In this document: piece after piece, positions 61,001-64,000 of the stretch | Layout of the letters: each line of letters begins with the position of its first letter | How positions within the stretch are numbered: position 1 is the stretch's first letter | Assembly (NCBI GenBank): GCA_024362935.1 | Contig: JANCRA010000014.1 | Coordinates: 9,007,258 to 9,071,257 of the forward strand | Length of the DNA stretch: 64,000 bases | Reading direction: 5' to 3' | Origin: Setophaga petechia | Lineage: Eukaryota > Chordata > Aves > Passeriformes > Parulidae | Translations under genes and position numbers: made by a program | The notes under the pieces: model-generated | What the model saw: only the letters and a program-made list of their open reading frames with translations | Database searches by the model: none | What the model was told of the DNA's origin: nothing

Positions 61001-64000
61001 TTTCTAATCATCTAGAAATAATAATTAACTTAATTTTCTGAGATGGGGATGACTACTTTACTACCCAATTCATGTTATGTGTTTCAGATGACTCATGTAC
61101 AGCAACTATGCTGCCTCCAAGGGTTTTTCCTTACAAAAATTCTTCACTGAAACTTGCCAATTTTTTTTTTCTTGTTCCTTATTTCTTCATCCAAGAGGCA
61201 ACATTCTTTTCCAAAACTTGCAAAAGATGGCTTTGTGCCCTGGTACAGGTATAAGCTCGTCAAAAGTAACAGGGCACGAAGCAGAGAGCTTGCATTTGGG
61301 ACTCTGCTGGGAAATGAAACAACTGAGTTAGGCAAAACTCCACTCACAGCCTGATATCAGCTCCAGTTTTCTGTAGATTCTGCCAAGGTCTTTGGAAATC
61401 AGTTGCCCAATACCTCTTTGGGAATAATACTGGCACATGCACTGGTGCAGAGCGGATATTTCAGCACCGTGCTGAAGGAGTGCTTGGTGCATCACAAGAA
61501 TGTGCCTGCACAGGAAGGCAGTTTCACTGGGTACAGCTGGCAGAGGGAGAAAAGAGCCTGAGGGGGAACAAACCCATGTCTCCAGCTGATTAGGTGCAAT
61601 AATTCCTCGGAGGAATCTTGCTGGTTTCAGCAGCAACCAGCTTCCACCAGCAGACAGAGGTGCCACACGGCACATCCTGCTCCACACGACACTGCTCTCC
61701 ACAGAGTCACTCTAAAACTGGGAAATACAGATTAGGGTGTCTTGCACTCCAATGACACCACCTCACATCTCCAGAGATGCCTTCCTTTCTACTGAGGAAA
61801 TCACCTCCCTCTAACGTGGACAAAACCTTGCTGGTTTATGTAACCTTACAAACACGAGGCTGTTTCGAAAGAACTCCAAAACACACAAGAAGTGTCTGAG
61901 CAATGCATGAACACGAGCCTGAATTTCAGCTTTACAGAGTTTCATTATAACAATCTAGTATCAGGTATCACAAAGGAGTTCATTCTGGCAGAGTATCAGT
62001 GATGGATGAAAGGGAATTTGTTAGCTGAGATACCATAAGGTTGTTGCCAGAATTGCACACAACCTTACCCAGTTGGTTCCTTACATTTGTCACAAAAACA
62101 AGGATCATTTTCTTACAGGTTTCATTCACTGTTGAGCAAGGCAATCAGTCTTTAAGGCAAGAAAACAATAAAGTTTTTCAGCTTGTAAATACAGCTCTTA
62201 CATGTTAATTACTCACTTCAATCTCCCCATCTGAAACACTAACAAGAGGGAGGCTGTGGTGGGTAAGGTGTCTGTCAACATCACCAATACCTTACTTTTG
62301 GAACATCTTGTGGTTTTTGCTTTTGAAGGGGTCTGAGCCAAATCACAACACCCTAAACAGAAAGGCTTGTTGAAGCAAAGGTAAACATTCCAACCAGCTT
62401 CAAGGCCATTTGGATTAGCCTTGCTGTACAATTGATGTGCCATGATGGTTTTGTAATATAGGAAAAGCTACAATGCTTTTGCATGCACCAGGGCAGTAAT
62501 CTCACAGTTTTAGGAAGAAACCCAGTAAAGAGAAGATTAATCAAACTAGGATCAGATTGCTGCTTTTATAGCAGGACTTTACAGTTTTCCTAAATGACAT
62601 ACTTGAGTTTCTAGGCATGGAAAAAACCAAATTAATACTAAAAATGGGCATAAGTCTTCTCTAGAGCTTTAAGCTAGACTAGCTTCTCTCCATCCTACAT
62701 TTATCAAAGGAATGTCCAGAAACTTTATAAGCCCATGTACAGAGGTAAAACACAGTCACACTAACAGTTAAAAAAGTACAACCTAACACCTCTGTGGACT
62801 GCCAGTCCCCCTCAATTTCTTATGGATGTACTCTTAGCCTGTCCTGAAATAACCTCTTCAGACTCTTCTCAGAAACCAAGAGAACTAAAACAAGGTGCAC
62901 AATTACTCACACAGTAAACACACAGCCCTACATGATGCAAGAGTATTAAATGTTTGTGCAAAACATTGAGTTAATAAATAAAACCAAATAGATTATAGAA
63001 ACCTCAATGTGCTTCCAGCTGTATTTATGGTAGCAACTTCTTTAAGTTAGAGCTGCAAGTCTTTTCTTCCTCTGTCTCACAGCAGCAGCCTGCACAAATA
63101 ATTTAGAGTTGATCTGAACAGTCTGCTTCAGTCCACCACATGCTGTGTCCATTTATGTGCAAACAGACATTCAGAGATCCCTTTTTTGCTTTGGAAACAT
63201 CTTCAACTGCTCTTTCAATTCCCTAACTGCTGCTGAGAGCAGCACAGATGGACTCTAATTTCTCCACCCTAGCATCTGCACATTTTTAGCCCCTTACAAA
63301 AGAAGGACAGCTTGAGACTGGCAGGTACATTTTTAACCTTCCAGCTCCAGGGTTCTATTCATGCTGACAAAATGGGATGCTGCTCTCACCATGCTGGTAA
63401 GACCATACTGATCAGGTGTGCTTTGTCTGGCCTCCTCCTCCCTGACTCATTAAATGTCTGCCAGCAGGCTCCATTTACCTTTACCCTTATTCTAAATGCC
63501 CCATTCAGGGTGTTTTGTTAGCTAAGGAAAAAAAAAAAGGTGTGCAAAAAGGCCTGGAAAAAACTTGTATAAGGCAACTCAGATAAGAAACTCAGCTGCA
63601 AGCAGTGCTGAACTCAATAAAGACAATAGCATCCAGTTTTGCAATCACATTCCCCTCATTTCCAAGTTCAGTTTCACTACATAAGCAAAGATGAAAAACT
63701 CCTATCCAAAAATTCAAAAATGGAATGGGTCTGTTGCTCTGCACAGGCATCCAGCCTTCCAAGAGAGTGAACAGTGTTAGAGCAGAAACTTGGGCACCTC
63801 CTCTCTCACTGACCTGTGCAGCCTCAGCAAGACCAGCACTAAGCAATGAGAAGGATAAAAAGGCTTTTGTCCTTGTCAGGGGTTAGCTCAGTTCCACAGC
63901 TCCTTACAGCTCCCTGGGTATTTTCTGCTCACTGTCCAGCACTCAAACACTGCCACAGCCACCTCACAGCTGCAGAAGGAGCTTTGCTTGTCTGTCCTGT

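Larger units (their letters stand above)
51795..64000. other. DNA upstream of OSGIN1, no gene recognised
   Basis: 12.2 kb without an exon I can recognise. MLYCD, the expected neighbour, has a long and well-conserved terminal exon; I looked for it on the minus strand and did not find it. The open frames at 58.68-59.08 kb and 61.33-61.70 kb (minus) have no known motif. Contains a 40-bp duplication at 53.94 kb, short tandem motifs at 58.01 kb and a GT-rich tract near 57.42-57.49 kb. Confidence 0.6.

Noticed and set aside
61328..61702. 124-codon minus-strand frame
   Set aside because: No recognisable motif or splice-supported structure.

Overview
This window is vertebrate genomic DNA, most likely from a bird and probably a songbird. 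Three things point there. Two coding fragments are recognisable single-copy vertebrate genes with normal GT-AG introns. A CR1-type LINE 3' end lies near 25.4-25.86 kb. Two solo LTRs of the kind seen in passerine genomes lie near 36.6-37.5 kb. Most of the DNA is non-coding. The bacterial categories (operons, CRISPR, ribosome binding sites) do not apply, and I saw no tRNA or rRNA gene.

Genes, both on the minus strand. OSGIN1 is complete: a TATA-containing promoter near 51.7 kb with an NRF2/MAF-type antioxidant response element about 75 bp upstream, a non-coding exon 1 (51589 to about 51677), and five coding exons (47651-47567, 45143-45007, 44729-44538, 44214-44123, 43464-42471). They join in frame to a 499-residue FAD-dependent protein. 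A polyadenylation signal lies at 41111-41106. NECAB2 is partial: exon 1 (16354-16157) sits in a CpG island, and a 25-nt exon 2 (7524-7500) begins the first EF-hand loop. The remaining exons must lie to the left of position 1. The head-to-tail order OSGIN1 then NECAB2 matches human 16q23.3. MLYCD, the next gene upstream in human, was not found in the 12 kb upstream of OSGIN1 and should lie beyond 64 kb.

Layout: 1-16.35 kb, NECAB2 introns 2 and 1 with exon 2 at 7.5 kb; 15.3-16.5 kb, NECAB2 CpG island; 16.5-27.1 kb, intergenic with microsatellites and a CR1 copy; 27.13-30.16 kb, a 3-kb CpG-dense minisatellite with a 27-28 bp unit; 30.2-31.9 kb, an extremely GC-rich block with a second 28-bp repeat and a (CCG)n tract, ending in a promoter-like motif cluster; 31.9-41.1 kb, intergenic with two solo LTRs; 41.1-51.8 kb, OSGIN1; 51.8-64 kb, upstream DNA with no recognisable gene.

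The most unusual content is the 27-30 kb minisatellite and its GC-rich right flank. The array has roughly 109 units, each with about four to five CpGs. Its minus strand lacks stop codons over long stretches in all three frames, giving spurious ORFs of up to 1020 codons. Diagnostic variants recur 700-800 bp apart, showing growth by block duplication. I do not think it encodes protein. Whether it has a function (methylation, chromatin, an unannotated promoter) cannot be decided from sequence alone.
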